64,000 nucleotides of DNA, from the NCBI RefSeq assembly GCF_002214625.1, contig NZ_CP015994.1, positions 930,001-994,000 of the forward strand. The letters run 5' to 3'. The stretch's first letter is position 1. Each line of letters starts with the position of its first letter. The notes under the pieces are model-generated. The model made no database searches. It was not told where the DNA came from and saw nothing but the letters and a program-made list of their open reading frames with translations. Origin of the DNA: Anaplasma ovis str. Haibei (GTDB lineage Bacteria > Pseudomonadota > Alphaproteobacteria > Rickettsiales > Anaplasmataceae). This document shows, in pieces, positions 34,005 through 43,701 of the stretch. Made by a program: the position numbers and the translations under genes.

Positions 34005-34614
34005 GCGTAGCGCCTTGTTCGGGGCGTTACTCTTTTTGCTGCTTTATCTTATAACGCCAGCTCGGTCGTCTTGCTCCGTTCACTCCCAAGCTGTGGCCCT
34101 TCCTGACTTCGCTGCGCAGCTCGTTGAGATTGTAGAGTGCATAAATTCCTTCAACGCGGATTTTGCACAGACTAGCGAAGATGGGTCCGTACAATACGGC
34201 AGAGTCACTATGAGGCCTGGGCTCCTGAGGTTTGACTACCATGCTCCAATTGCCACGTCAATTGTGGTTAAGAATGGATGGGTGACCTTCTACGACAGTG
34301 CACTCCAGCACTACTCCTATGCAAAGGTGCGCCACCCGGTCGTGGAGCTTTTTAGTGCTACAAATTCAGATAAAATCAAACAGCTGAATATTCTGTCGGC
34401 CGTTGTTCGGGATGGAAGAAAGACATTTCACATAACAGAAAAGCAATCAGGGGCGGCAATGGTGGCCTCATTCTCCTTCGCTGGCTGCAGCTCTGCATAC
34501 ATTTCCGAACTCAGCGTACAGCACCCACAGCAAGGCACAATGAGATTGGAGTTCTACAATGTTGAGAACAACCCACCAATAGTTGAAAAGGAGTCTCACG
34601 TTGCGTCCCGTTGA
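33997..34614 (+). CDS. lolA: LolA-like outer membrane lipoprotein carrier
   Basis: 205 residues. A signal peptide (ALFGALLFLLLYLITPA) precedes a LolA fold signature: IVECINSFNADFAQTSEDGS, GRVTMRPGLLRFDYHAP, VVKNGWVTFYDSALQHYSYA. LolA carries lipoproteins through the periplasm from the Lol transporter to the outer membrane. It overlaps degP at its start and rnc at its end, so it is translationally coupled. lspA, which matures lipoproteins, lies further on in this window. Confidence 0.85.
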   Translation: MRRRSALFGALLFLLLYLITPARSSCSVHSQAVALPDFAAQLVEIVECINSFNADFAQTSEDGSVQYGRVTMRPGLLRFDYHAPIATSIVVKNGWVTFYDSALQHYSYAKVRHPVVELFSATNSDKIKQLNILSAVVRDGRKTFHITEKQSGAAMVASFSFAGCSSAYISELSVQHPQQGTMRLEFYNVENNPPIVEKESHVASR

Positions 34615-35299
34615 TAAAAAGGGCCTGGCGCTTAAGGTGTATGAGGCCACAGGATACCAGTTTAGGGATTTAGACTTGATGCTAGAGTCGTTAACTCACC
34701 CCAGCCTTTCGTGTGAGAGAGCGGCAAATTACGAGCGTCTTGAGTTCCTTGGTGACGCAGTATTGAGCATGACTGTTTCCGAAATGTTATACAGGCTCTT
34801 CCCGGATGATGACGAGGGCTGCCTAACCAGAAAAAGAACAGCGCTGGTGCGTGGCTCAGAAGTAGTTGAGATTGCGAGATCCATAGGCCTGGGTGAGCTC
34901 ATACTCATGTCAGGCGGGGAGCTAGACTGCGGAGGATCCCACAATCCAGGCATCCTTGAGAATGCATTAGAAGCCCTTATAGGGGCAATGTACATGGACG
35001 GCGGTCCGGAAGCCTACAGGGGCTTTATACATAAACACTGGCTAGCGCGCGCACAACGCATGTCCTCTACGCCACCTCAGGATCCAAAAACTGCGCTGCA
35101 GGAGTGGGTACAGAGCAGAGGTTGGGCAATACCACTATACAGATTGGTAAGCAAATCTGGCCCTGAGCACAAACCAGTTTTTGCAGTTGAGGTAAGCATC
35201 AAAGAGCATGGCAACGTGCTGGGTGCCGGCAGCAGTAAAAAGCTTGCGGAACAGGAGGCAGCGAAACTGATGTTGAAAAAAATCACCGAACTCTCGTAG
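34601..35299 (+). CDS. rnc: Ribonuclease III
   Basis: 232 residues from TTG 34601, chosen because AAAAGGAG lies 7 bases upstream; an earlier TTG at 34583 would place the RBS inside the gene. The signature ERLEFLGDAVLSM and the second acidic site ENALEALIGAMYMDGG give the catalytic residues of the nuclease domain. A double-stranded-RNA-binding domain follows at about 155-230 (DPKTALQEWVQSRG, VLGAGSSKKLAEQEAA). It processes rRNA precursors. The start overlaps the lolA 3' end by 14 bases. Confidence 0.95.
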   Translation: MRPVDKKGLALKVYEATGYQFRDLDLMLESLTHPSLSCERAANYERLEFLGDAVLSMTVSEMLYRLFPDDDEGCLTRKRTALVRGSEVVEIARSIGLGELILMSGGELDCGGSHNPGILENALEALIGAMYMDGGPEAYRGFIHKHWLARAQRMSSTPPQDPKTALQEWVQSRGWAIPLYRLVSKSGPEHKPVFAVEVSIKEHGNVLGAGSSKKLAEQEAAKLMLKKITELS

Positions 35300-35328
35300 A
35301 ATGGGCGCAGAAGGAACTCAGAACCACA

Positions 35329-35910
35329 GTGAAAAAAGCCAAACGCAATAATGAAGTCTTGACACTACTGGTGTCAGTAATAGTTTCGATGTTGTGCTTA
35401 ACGTACGCGTCGGTGCCATTATACAGAATTTTCTGCAAGGCAACCGGGTACGGGGGCACAACAAAAAAAGCAGTATCTGTAGCCCCAAATAAAAAACCAG
35501 GCAGCTACAGCATAAAAGTCAGACTAAACGCAGATACGCACGGCATTCCGTTGCTTTTTCACCCGGAACAGTCTCACGTCATGGTAACTCCCGGAGTACA
35601 GCAGCTGGTCTTCTATGTAGCAGAGAACCCGTCCGACAAAGAGATAAGCGGCATGGCCGTGTATAACGTAACCCCCGTGCAAGCGGGAAAGTACTTTTAC
35701 AAGATCGCCTGTTTTTGCTTCTCACAACAGACATTCGCCCCTGGACTTAGGATAGTGATGCCGGTATCGTTTTTCATATCTCCAGCAATAGAGGAGGACC
35801 CCCAAACTGAAAGCATCAGGGAGATCACCCTGTCCTACACCTTCTTTCGAACGGCGCAGGAAGGCCCCTCGGCCGTTACAGCAACTTCCCAAGGGTTACA
35901 CACAGGCTAA
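35329..35910 (+). CDS. ctaG: Cytochrome c oxidase assembly protein CtaG (Cox11)
   Basis: 193 residues from a GTG start. One N-terminal membrane helix (VLTLLVSVIVSMLCLTYASV) followed by VPLYRIFCKATGYGGTT, the hallmark of the family, and the copper-binding loop CFCFSQQTFAPG with MPVSFFISP. CtaG delivers copper to the CuB site of subunit I. The usual CFCFxEQ has Gln in place of Glu here. It is 29 bases after rnc. SURF1, which acts in the same assembly path, is encoded at 62214. Confidence 0.94.
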   Translation: MKKAKRNNEVLTLLVSVIVSMLCLTYASVPLYRIFCKATGYGGTTKKAVSVAPNKKPGSYSIKVRLNADTHGIPLLFHPEQSHVMVTPGVQQLVFYVAENPSDKEISGMAVYNVTPVQAGKYFYKIACFCFSQQTFAPGLRIVMPVSFFISPAIEEDPQTESIREITLSYTFFRTAQEGPSAVTATSQGLHTG

Positions 35911-35965
35911 TACGGCACAGGAGGAACACGCAAACGGGAGAAGAGCCGTGCCGCAATTATCACGC

Positions 35966-36748
35966 TTATGGTAGTAGGGGTGAGATGCCAAAAGGCACAA
36001 CAGCGGCACCGCCTTTCGAGATCTTAACGTTAGCGACGTTTGCGGAGGAAACGTTCAGCCTATCGGTAATATCATCGATGTCCGCATCCGAGAAGTGCGT
36101 TCTATCATCACTAAGGACTACCACGCTACCACCCGGGGAGGAGAGCATGTAGCGTACAAGACCTACGCCCCCGACAATCAACACCAAAGCAGCCGCGGCC
36201 AAACATACGTGCGACGCCGTGGACGGTATGAATAGGGCCCCAGCTGCCCTCACAAAATCACCCTGGGCACCAGCACATAAAACGCCGAACGCGGCAGAAA
36301 AGGTACATAGCGAAACGCCAAGCGCCCCTACAAGGGCGCAGGAGAGGGGCTCGAACTTAGCGCCTCTAAGCCCACCCGTCCTGACACTAACTTCAGCACG
36401 GGCATTAGTGCTGCGCACAAAGGGCCCGTTCATCTGCAGCATACCTGGAGAGTCAAACCTCTCCTCAAGCAGAGAGACAACAAGCCCATGTTTGTCTATA
36501 GTTCTGAGTCTGACACAGAACACTATAAGCCCAACCAACGCTACAAAAGCACCTATCATGGAACAGAGGAAGGCAGCAGCGACAGGCCCAGGACCCAGCG
36601 GGGAGGCCCCAGAAGCGGAGATGTAAGCCGAAAAGAAAGAAAGAGAGGCAGCACTCGCAACCAGCAGCACAGCACAAATCTTAGCGAGCAGCCGATCACG
36701 ACCGATTCGCGAAATACCTACATCACCGTAGCCAGCATCTCTATACAC
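35966..36748 (-). CDS. Four-helix membrane protein of unknown function (1 of 3)
   Basis: 260 residues, not recognised. Two pairs of membrane helices: about 23-45 (ICAVLLVASAASLSFFSAYI) and 56-81 (FLCSMIGAFVALVGLIVFCV), then after a ~55-residue soluble loop about 137-160 (ALVGALGVSLCTFSAAFGVL) and 180-202 (CLAAAALVLIVGGVGLVRYM), followed by an acidic soluble tail. The 2+2 helix plan, size and orientation match the next two genes on this strand. The start is a GTG. It converges with ctaG. A role in the envelope or in the vacuole is possible but cannot be shown. Confidence 0.75.
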   Translation of the reverse strand: MYRDAGYGDVGISRIGRDRLLAKICAVLLVASAASLSFFSAYISASGASPLGPGPVAAAFLCSMIGAFVALVGLIVFCVRLRTIDKHGLVVSLLEERFDSPGMLQMNGPFVRSTNARAEVSVRTGGLRGAKFEPLSCALVGALGVSLCTFSAAFGVLCAGAQGDFVRAAGALFIPSTASHVCLAAAALVLIVGGVGLVRYMLSSPGGSVVVLSDDRTHFSDADIDDITDRLNVSSANVANVKISKGGAAVVPFGISPLLP

Positions 36749-37087
36749 CCTACAGCCTCATCACCTTAAAATATCACTAGAATTTTAAGGAAAGAAGCAC
36801 CCAGAGTCAATAGAACCACCGCGCAACCGCCTCGGGAGGCGGCTCAAGCTCGCACAGACAACACACCCACAGCGTGCACAAACCACAGACCTGCGCACTC
36901 GGAGAGTGACATTCAACCGGCAGCACAGCAGAACACTGCACCCACCGCTATCCCGGAGGATCAGAGAAGGGCGACGTAGCACCCGCGCACCAGGGGCAGG
37001 AAAACCACCCAAGAGCGCACCACTACAGCAACGCAGCCAGCAAAACTACCAAACCGCAGTGGAGACGGAACAGCCGCCGCCCGGAGA
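36749..37087. other. Intergenic region between membrane-protein genes
   Basis: 339 bases. Frames open on both strands are short and rich in Arg/Pro from GC-skewed sequence; none has a hydrophobic core like the neighbouring genes. I see no gene or repeat here. Confidence 0.4.
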
Positions 37088-37873
37088 TTACATCCCCCCA
37101 ACAGGATTCACGCCGCCGCCCCTGTAACCAGCATCGTGCACGTGTATAGCAATAACCTCGTTGAAGTCGGTCTCTGGACCCAGCGCACCAGAGGGGAGCA
37201 CCCCATCCGCAGCGGAGACATCACCCGAGCTCACAACACAAAGCCTGTTCCCCTGGCCGGAAGCAAGCAACCCACCTCTCATGGCAGCGAAGAATGTCAC
37301 AGCCATCGCCAAGAACAGCATGACAACCCACGCTTGTTGCAGAGGGGTAGCAGCAGCAAAGCCAGAACCTATCATATCGGCGGTAATAGCCGCAGAACTA
37401 GGCAGCGCACCAGACAGCGCAGCGAATATAGTCAGGGTCACCAGGCCTGCCATAGCTGTAGGAGTGGAGAACGGATTCGTGCGACTGCTCGAAGCAAAAG
37501 ACACGTGCCGCGTCTCGCCCCGCCGTCCCCGCTCCTCTTCTTCTCCATTAGCAGGAGCCAGATATGCGGCATTCGGATACAGGCCGTTCATCTCCCTAGC
37601 CTTCTTCTGGTGTTCATTGCAGACTACAGCCAAGCCGATAGCAGCAACAACGAACACAGCCAGCATGACCATGAGCGCTATGAACTCGGGACGCTTCAGG
37701 AGCACACCAGACTCCAGGCCCTCCTGAGACAGCCTCCAAACACGCGCCGCAAGCGCGGCAACCACTATGATCGACAGGGCTGTGGTGACACCCAAACCCT
37801 GACGCATATACCTGGTACCATCTGGGTTCGCTATGTGCGCACTCAGCTTCTCATCTTTAATCTTGAAGGACAT
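37088..37873 (-). CDS. Four-helix membrane protein of unknown function (2 of 3)
   Basis: 261 residues from ATG 37873 (MSFKIKDEKLSAHIANPDG); a GTG three codons earlier is also possible. Helices near 30-50 (GVTTALSIIVVAALAARVW) and 64-87 (FIALMVMLAVFVVAAIGLAV), a soluble loop with a charged stretch (NGEEEERGRRGETRHVSF), then helices near 141-164 and 180-202 (AWVVMLFLAMAVTFFAAMRG) and a Gly-rich soluble tail. Same plan as its neighbours at 35966 and 38321, with little residue identity visible by eye. Function unknown. Confidence 0.75.
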   Translation of the reverse strand: MSFKIKDEKLSAHIANPDGTRYMRQGLGVTTALSIIVVAALAARVWRLSQEGLESGVLLKRPEFIALMVMLAVFVVAAIGLAVVCNEHQKKAREMNGLYPNAAYLAPANGEEEERGRRGETRHVSFASSSRTNPFSTPTAMAGLVTLTIFAALSGALPSSAAITADMIGSGFAAATPLQQAWVVMLFLAMAVTFFAAMRGGLLASGQGNRLCVVSSGDVSAADGVLPSGALGPETDFNEVIAIHVHDAGYRGGGVNPVGGM

Positions 37874-38320
37874 AACCGACACAACCTAAATAGATAACAC
37901 ACCAGGCGATACTACTGCTGGAGAACAAAATTGTCAACTAGTTAAACTTGGAAATATAGAACCTTGCACGTGGAAGCTAACTGGTTTACAGATCTTTAAG
38001 TGGCAGCCGTCTCATTGGAAGCCTGTTTTACTTTGTAGTAATAATTGGCGATGTACGCTCCCGTACAGCGAGATGCAGCACAACAGTGACATTTATACCA
38101 CATAGACAGAAAAGACTACGCGCTGTTAGCGGCAAGGTGGGCATGATTTAAGTCCGCGGCCATAGCACATACACGCATGAGCCTGTGCACACAACTGTGC
38201 CTCGCGCAGTTACGTACACCTTTCATGCCTTCACGTCAGGCTAGTTACCCACTAAGCCGCAAAACCAATCATAAGCTTGTAGGACAACCAATACACGCGA
38301 AGACGGCGCCAGTAGTAGGA
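37874..38320. other. Intergenic region between membrane-protein genes
   Basis: 447 bases without a supported gene. An 81-codon frame on the plus strand overlaps the 3' end of the next gene and has no family features. Nothing else is seen. Confidence 0.4.
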
Positions 38321-39271
38321 CTATTGTTGCGGGCTACGAGCATTTATAACGCATTTAACGCAGACCCCGGAGGTTTCGCTCTCGAGCCCCATAAGTGCGT
38401 TGATCCAACCTGTTCCTCGTAAAATATCCTGGGCCGAGTTTCGTTCCACCCTGGAGTCGGGAATACGCGCATCCCCGGTTGCTGCACCATCCGAAGCGTC
38501 ATGCGCTCTATGTGCCGCAGAGCCGCGAGATGACTCCCCCGAGGTTGCCACACGAGCGGGATCAGACTCTGAAGCTACAACAACAAACATGTTTATGCGA
38601 GGTGTAGCCCCATCAGTAAAAACTCTGACACAAAATAGCATGAGGCACGAAACCGAAAACACCGCAACTGCAGCAATGAACACAATGCTTTCTACGCTCT
38701 GAACTCCAGAAATCAATGAAGGAATTGAGGGTATAGTTTGCAATCCCCCAACTATTACCCCGCTAGCCAGCGCTGCAGTAATTAGTGAACACGCAATAGC
38801 GCACGCTAGCACTGTCTGAAACACCCCATAGCCAGCCTGCACTCCGTGCCTACGTACACTGACATCGAATTTTCTGTTTGAACAACCAAAAGGAGCTTGT
38901 ATTGTGCCGCTGGCATGCTGCACCCTACCGCTACGACTTTGCAGAGCGGACATAATAAACACGAATGTTCCGCTTATGAGGAATAACACTGTAGAGGCCA
39001 CGGCGACAATAAAAGCCGGAGCGTACCACGAAAACGCAAGGCCAGAAGACAGCGTGTAGGCAAACGCGAACGCGGCAACTGTAGCGAACACCGTAGCACA
39101 AAGAACCCCCAGCCTGAAGTACACATTGCTGATGGGCTTACGCAGAATCAGGGACCTTACACCGCCCCCAATGTCATCGTCATGATCCCCCTTCACATAC
39201 CCTCGATAATAAAACACGGCCCCCGCCGCTGCGTACAGTATACTCGCTATCTCCCGCAGTGAAAACCACAA
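38321..39271 (-). CDS. Four-helix membrane protein of unknown function (3 of 3)
   Basis: 316 residues from a TTG start. A weakly hydrophobic N-terminus, then helix pairs FRLGVLCATVFATVAAFAF / FIVAVASTVLFLISGTFVFI and VFQTVLACAIACSLITAALA / ESIVFIAAVAVFSVSCLMLF, separated by a basic soluble loop, and a long Ser/Ala/Arg-rich soluble tail of ~90 residues. The plan is that of the two preceding genes, so the three probably arose by duplication and diverged far. The soluble tail is the most variable part. Not recognised further. Confidence 0.72.
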   Translation of the reverse strand: MWFSLREIASILYAAAGAVFYYRGYVKGDHDDDIGGGVRSLILRKPISNVYFRLGVLCATVFATVAAFAFAYTLSSGLAFSWYAPAFIVAVASTVLFLISGTFVFIMSALQSRSGRVQHASGTIQAPFGCSNRKFDVSVRRHGVQAGYGVFQTVLACAIACSLITAALASGVIVGGLQTIPSIPSLISGVQSVESIVFIAAVAVFSVSCLMLFCVRVFTDGATPRINMFVVVASESDPARVATSGESSRGSAAHRAHDASDGAATGDARIPDSRVERNSAQDILRGTGWINALMGLESETSGVCVKCVINARSPQQ

Positions 39272-39396
39272 ACCCTAACGGTGGCCGTGGGACGGCAATA
39301 TGCAAAACATCTTGCTGCACACAAAAGCGTGGCACCGCAAACTTCGCGGCCCGTAGTGGATGCGCTTAAAACGTGTAAGTAGCACGTCATGGTGGG

Positions 39397-40734
39397 CTAG
39401 AGTACCGACCTACCGCCAATATTGTTCCGCACACCCACTTCGACGACGGAGAGGTCACCCAGCACTTCTCGCGCAACTTCATTGACTTCTTGCAGTGTTA
39501 TGGAGTCAAAAAGTGCGTGGTATTCCGATATGTAGCCAAGTTCCCTGCCCTGCAACTGCAATCTCATCAGCAAATCCGCCACAGAACCCGTATTTAAGAA
39601 GGTAAACACAAAGGAATCAAGAATATCGGCCTTTGATATGTTGAACGCCCGCTCGTCCAGCCCATACGCTTTGACTTTCTTTATCGCGTCAGCAAGCCCG
39701 TCAACCCCGCGCTTAGCAGTTGAGTTGTCAGTGTACAGAACACCCAACATCAAATTCATGTGCCCTTCGTTATGCAGGAAGCTACCCACTCTGTACGTGA
39801 TCCCAAGTTTCTCACGCAGTTCCCGCATCAATACTGAATTCAATGCAGTGCCACCTAGTGCGTTCGTCAGGAGCTGCATAGCATGGTATCTCCGATCTGT
39901 GATTTTTACACCCTGCCCCGCAAACATGACAACACTCTGGGGAGCGTCGTACTCGATATATCCCCTGCTACCTATGTTCGCATCAACTGGACTTACCTCC
40001 TTGAGGTTTTGCCCCCTACTTAGCCGCGCAAAGCTTGTGTCGAGCATTTGTGACAGGGTTTTTTCGTTGACATCCCCCACTACCCCGATAACTATCTGGT
40101 CGAGATCAAAAGTTTCGCGCTTGTAGCGTGATATGTCATCCAAAGTTATTTTGTCTATATCTTCAGTGTTACCCCTGGGCGAGCGGCCGTATGGGTGATC
40201 ACCGAACAACACGCGCCCTATTCCGTGCATCGCCAGCTCAGAAGGTTCAGTTGCGCTATGGCGCACCGCAGATTTTTGGTGCTCCTTTTCCTGCGCAAAA
40301 ACTCCGGCGTCTATTCGCGTATCCAACAGGCAGCGACCCAACATTTCTAGCGCTAGTCCCAGGTTATCTGACAAAGTCTTCAAAAAAATATACACATTTT
40401 CGCGGTCAATGGAGACTGACAGGTCTATCCCCCGCTCAGTTAGCTTTTTAAGGGCACTGGCACCCTCTTCAACCTCAGAATGCGGCATAACTAAGGAGGC
40501 CAAATATGATAGACCGTGCTGCCCTTCAGGGTCGTAAGCTGACCCAGCTTTTTTGAACGCAATTGCCACAGACACTATCGGTAGGTTGTGCTCTTTCAGA
40601 TACCAATATCTGATGCCATTTGGAGTGTTTGCACTGCGTACATCCACAGTTACCCCATCAGCAGCAATACACTCGGTCCCAAACAGCACAACACTGAGGA
40701 GGAACAGAACGCGTAATAAAGGGTTAGCACTCAT
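39397..40734 (-). CDS. M16-family peptidase homologue lacking the zinc motif
   Basis: 445 residues with a signal peptide (LLRVLFLLSVVLFGTECIAA). The M16 fold is clear (VSVAIAFKKAGSAYDPEG, YKRETFDLDQIVIGVVGDV, GGTALNSVLMRELREKLGIT), but where active members have HxxEH this one reads HGLSYL, so zinc binding is lost. The R/Y pair of the C-terminal half (LREKLGITYRV) is kept. M16 proteins often work as an active plus inactive pair, and the active partner ends 4 bases upstream. It likely degrades periplasmic peptides or signal fragments. Confidence 0.9.
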   Translation of the reverse strand: MSANPLLRVLFLLSVVLFGTECIAADGVTVDVRSANTPNGIRYWYLKEHNLPIVSVAIAFKKAGSAYDPEGQHGLSYLASLVMPHSEVEEGASALKKLTERGIDLSVSIDRENVYIFLKTLSDNLGLALEMLGRCLLDTRIDAGVFAQEKEHQKSAVRHSATEPSELAMHGIGRVLFGDHPYGRSPRGNTEDIDKITLDDISRYKRETFDLDQIVIGVVGDVNEKTLSQMLDTSFARLSRGQNLKEVSPVDANIGSRGYIEYDAPQSVVMFAGQGVKITDRRYHAMQLLTNALGGTALNSVLMRELREKLGITYRVGSFLHNEGHMNLMLGVLYTDNSTAKRGVDGLADAIKKVKAYGLDERAFNISKADILDSFVFTFLNTGSVADLLMRLQLQGRELGYISEYHALFDSITLQEVNEVAREVLGDLSVVEVGVRNNIGGRSVL

Positions 40735-40738
40735 ACAA

Positions 40739-42079
40739 TCAACCTCCTACTATAATCTTAGGTAACAAATGCCCTTCCACTGCGGGATTGGTAAAAATTC
40801 CCTTTATGGCAGCGTTTACGTCCTCGACCCGGATGCTTTTGATGGCGTCTACTACATCCTCCATGGAAATTGCGGGAGAACCAATAGCCAAAAGCCCTGC
40901 ATAAAACCATGCCCTATCCTCAATACCATCAAGGCCATACACGACACGCGCCATGCCCCTGTACTTGGCATTTTCAACAAACTTCTTGGACACTCCAGAG
41001 GAGACCAGCTGTTCGATCACACGCTTGACCTCGTTGCTCGCAATATCGGGAGAAACACCTGGCGCAAGATTTATGTCTATGGAGACTGCCCCACTACTCA
41101 GCTCCTTAGCGTTGTACGAAGCAGAAACGCGTGTGGCTACGCGCTGTTTGCGGACCAGCTCATCATACAGTACCCCAAACTCGTCCCCTGCAAGCACATC
41201 TGCGGCCAGAGCCGCTGCGTAGTAGCTGTGCAAGCCTTCACTTTTGGCAACACTCGGAGTCCGGTAGAGCACAAACATTTCCGGATCCGCCACAAAGGCG
41301 CTTTCCATTTTGACGGTTACACCCGCCCTGTGCGGGGGTTCTAGTTTTGCATCAGCATTGCGCTCAACTGCCCCACTATTGTTTGTTAGGCCACCGTAGT
41401 GAGCCTGTGACAGCTCCATTACTTCCTCAAAACTCACATCCCCTGCCACCAACAATATTGCGTTGTTGGGGTTATAGTACTTGCGATAGAAGGCCTTGAC
41501 ATTTTCCATGTCGTAGTTCGCTATTTCGTGCTCCCAACCAATTACTGGCCTGCCGTAGCCGTTACGATAGAAGATGTTCACAGCTTCTTCATCCAGTAAC
41601 CCGCGCGGGGTTGCTTCGGTGCGCATTTTTCTCTCCTCAAGCACAACATTACGCTCGCGTTCCATGTGTTCCACAGTAAGGTCCAGGTTGCGCATCCTAT
41701 CAGCTTCCATCTCCATCATCAGCGGTAGGTGCTGCTTTCCCACCAACTCGTAGTATGCAGTATATGCAGTGGAAGTTAGCGCATTGAAGCTTCCACCAAG
41801 CCTACCTATTGTCTCGGAAAAGTCTTGTACTTTCTTCGTACCAGTAAACATCATGTGTTCAAGAAAGTGGGCGATGCCCGAAAGGCCAGGCGGATCATCC
41901 ATACCTCCTACCCTGTATACTAGCATATGTAGCACTATCGGGAAGCGATTGTCTGATATCACATAAACCTTCATCCCATTCTCGAGTTCCGCAACTTGCA
42001 CACCTTGTAGTTTCGCGCAAAATGCGGAACCGCAGAAAAGGGAAGCCAACAGAAAGCTCGCTACAAAAAATTTGTTCAT
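40739..42079 (-). CDS. M16-family zinc peptidase (active partner)
   Basis: 446 residues from ATG 42079, preceded by AGGGG; a TTG 12 codons earlier is less likely. Signal peptide FFVASFLLASLFCGSAFCA. The zinc motif HFLEHMMF (HxxEH) lies near residue 63, with the distal Glu about 75 residues later (MERERNVVLEERKMR). It resembles bacterial PqqL/YmxG-type or mitochondrial processing peptidase subunits, here secreted. It pairs with the motif-less homologue encoded directly downstream. Confidence 0.93.
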   Translation of the reverse strand: MNKFFVASFLLASLFCGSAFCAKLQGVQVAELENGMKVYVISDNRFPIVLHMLVYRVGGMDDPPGLSGIAHFLEHMMFTGTKKVQDFSETIGRLGGSFNALTSTAYTAYYELVGKQHLPLMMEMEADRMRNLDLTVEHMERERNVVLEERKMRTEATPRGLLDEEAVNIFYRNGYGRPVIGWEHEIANYDMENVKAFYRKYYNPNNAILLVAGDVSFEEVMELSQAHYGGLTNNSGAVERNADAKLEPPHRAGVTVKMESAFVADPEMFVLYRTPSVAKSEGLHSYYAAALAADVLAGDEFGVLYDELVRKQRVATRVSASYNAKELSSGAVSIDINLAPGVSPDIASNEVKRVIEQLVSSGVSKKFVENAKYRGMARVVYGLDGIEDRAWFYAGLLAIGSPAISMEDVVDAIKSIRVEDVNAAIKGIFTNPAVEGHLLPKIIVGG

Positions 42080-42133
42080 CGCCCCTAGTCCAAATGAAAA
42101 ATAAGCCTTGTTCAAGCAATAATAGTGAGACAG

Positions 42134-42646
42134 TTAATATTTCTTAACGGAGAGCGTATCGGGATCTCCACTTGCCTCTACACGCGCCTTGGCATGATAT
42201 ATTATTTCAAGGCACAGGAAACAAATAACCCCGCACGTCACACAGACATCCGCAAAGTTGAAAGCAGGCCATTGGAACTCGCCCACATGCAGACTTATAA
42301 AGTCGTACACAGCACCGAACCTGAGCCTATCCGCGAGGTTACCCAAGGCCCCTCCTATTACCACGCCCATACAGAACGTGCTCTTGTTACACTTAGACTG
42401 CACAAACAGCACAAACAGCATCAATATGACTCCGAGAGAGACATACGTGAAGATCAAGTTGCTGCTCTCCAACGCACCAAACATGCCAAAGCTAATTCCC
42501 CTATTCCAAACCTCTACCAAACTGCAGAATTTTAGAACCTCCGTAGCACCTGATTTTGAATACCAATCGATCGCGTACGCCTTGCTCGCTTGATCAAGTG
42601 CAAAGATGAGTATAATAGCTATCACACCAACAATTTTACTTTTCAC
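42134..42646 (-). CDS. lspA: Lipoprotein signal peptidase LspA
   Basis: 170 residues, GTG start, four membrane helices. N-terminal [16 protein letters not shown] is typical, and the two catalytic aspartates are in [16 protein letters not shown] and FNFADVCV. LspA cleaves prolipoproteins after lipid attachment. It lies 54 bases upstream of the M16 pair on the same strand and downstream of ribF, an association (ribF before lspA) common in bacteria. Confidence 0.96.
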   Translation of the reverse strand: MKSKIVGVIAIILIFALDQASKAYAIDWYSKSGATEVLKFCSLVEVWNRGISFGMFGALESSNLIFTYVSLGVILMLFVLFVQSKCNKSTFCMGVVIGGALGNLADRLRFGAVYDFISLHVGEFQWPAFNFADVCVTCGVICFLCLEIIYHAKARVEASGDPDTLSVKKY

Positions 42647-42724
42647 TGTACACCCCTACCAACTACACAACCCGCAGTTTAGCATAAAAGTGAGAATTGT
42701 GACATAGGGAGCGCAAATGTGCGA

Positions 42725-43633
42725 CTAATGCCTTTGCTTTACGTGGGATATGTCTTGCGCTATTTGCTGGATCAGTTGGTCAGTATCATGAAATTTACGT
42801 TCGGGTCTGAGGAAGCTAATAAGCTCCACATTAGCCCATTCCCCGTAAACATCCTTATCGAAGTCAAAAATGTGCATCTCCAACAATGGGCACGTTTCTT
42901 CGGCAAAGGTAGGCCTTGTGCCTATGTTTACAATGCCAAGCAACCAGTTGTTTGCATCAAAACGGACTCTAGCATGGTACACACCATTTTTCGGTAGCAC
43001 AGTGTGATCTATGCTCAGATTTAGTGTCGGGAACCCTATAAGCCTCCCTCTGCCCTGACCTTTCAGCACCCTCCCACTTATGACATGACGCCTGCCCAGT
43101 AACAAATTTGCAGTTTCAATATCACCCAACTGTAAGCACTCCCTAATGCGAGAGGAAGAGCACACATGCCCGGCTACTACGTACTGCGGCACTCCTGTAA
43201 CCCCGTATCCGCATGCTGCAGCGTGTAGCTCAAGCAATTTTAGATCGCCAGCACACTTGTGCCCAAACACGCAGTCCCCTCCTACAACTATGTGTCTGGC
43301 CCTACAACCGCTAACCAGCACATCGTGAATGAATGCACGGGGTAACATCTGTGCAAATGCCTGCCCAAATTCCACGACGTACAGGTAATCCACTCCGCAA
43401 GCCTCTATTAGTTTCACCTTCTGTTCGAAATCTACTAGTAAGAAATTCTTTCGCTGCTTCAAAAAGGCGGCAGTATGGGGAGAGAAGGTCAGAACCGCAG
43501 AGGGCAAAGACAGTTGCGCGGCGCGCTGGGTAAGCTCTGAGAATATCCGCGCATGCCCAAGATGTATTCCGTCAAAGTTGCCGAACGTGAGTACTACCGC
43601 TTCTTTGCCCTCGTACCCGTATAATACTTCCAT
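42725..43633 (-). CDS. ribF: Riboflavin kinase / FAD synthetase RibF
   Basis: 302 residues from ATG 43633 (MEVLYGYEGKEAVVLTFGNF); an in-frame start at 43681 adds 16 residues without family character. The adenylyltransferase domain has FGNFDGIHLGHARI and later VVGGDCVFGHKCAGD; the kinase domain has GRGRLIGFPTLNLSID, KNGVYHARV and IFDFDKDVYG. It turns riboflavin into FMN and FAD, needed by the respiratory flavoproteins (see sdhE). Expected ribF-lspA order on the minus strand. Confidence 0.94.
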   Translation of the reverse strand: MEVLYGYEGKEAVVLTFGNFDGIHLGHARIFSELTQRAAQLSLPSAVLTFSPHTAAFLKQRKNFLLVDFEQKVKLIEACGVDYLYVVEFGQAFAQMLPRAFIHDVLVSGCRARHIVVGGDCVFGHKCAGDLKLLELHAAACGYGVTGVPQYVVAGHVCSSSRIRECLQLGDIETANLLLGRRHVISGRVLKGQGRGRLIGFPTLNLSIDHTVLPKNGVYHARVRFDANNWLLGIVNIGTRPTFAEETCPLLEMHIFDFDKDVYGEWANVELISFLRPERKFHDTDQLIQQIAQDISHVKQRH

Positions 43634-43701
43634 ACAAAAAACTTTACATCCACATGCAGCCGTGCTAGCTAGAACGTGCACATCTCAGGAGAGGGAGCGA
43701 T

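Noticed and set aside
37136..37897. Plus-strand frame of 253 codons opposite a membrane-protein gene
   Set aside because: It mirrors the minus-strand gene with clear membrane helices, has polar low-complexity composition, and lacks an RBS or motif.
39397..40734. Calling the first M16 gene a pseudogene because HxxEH is missing
   Set aside because: The frame is intact with signal peptide and full fold, and inactive M16 partners are a normal part of such pairs.
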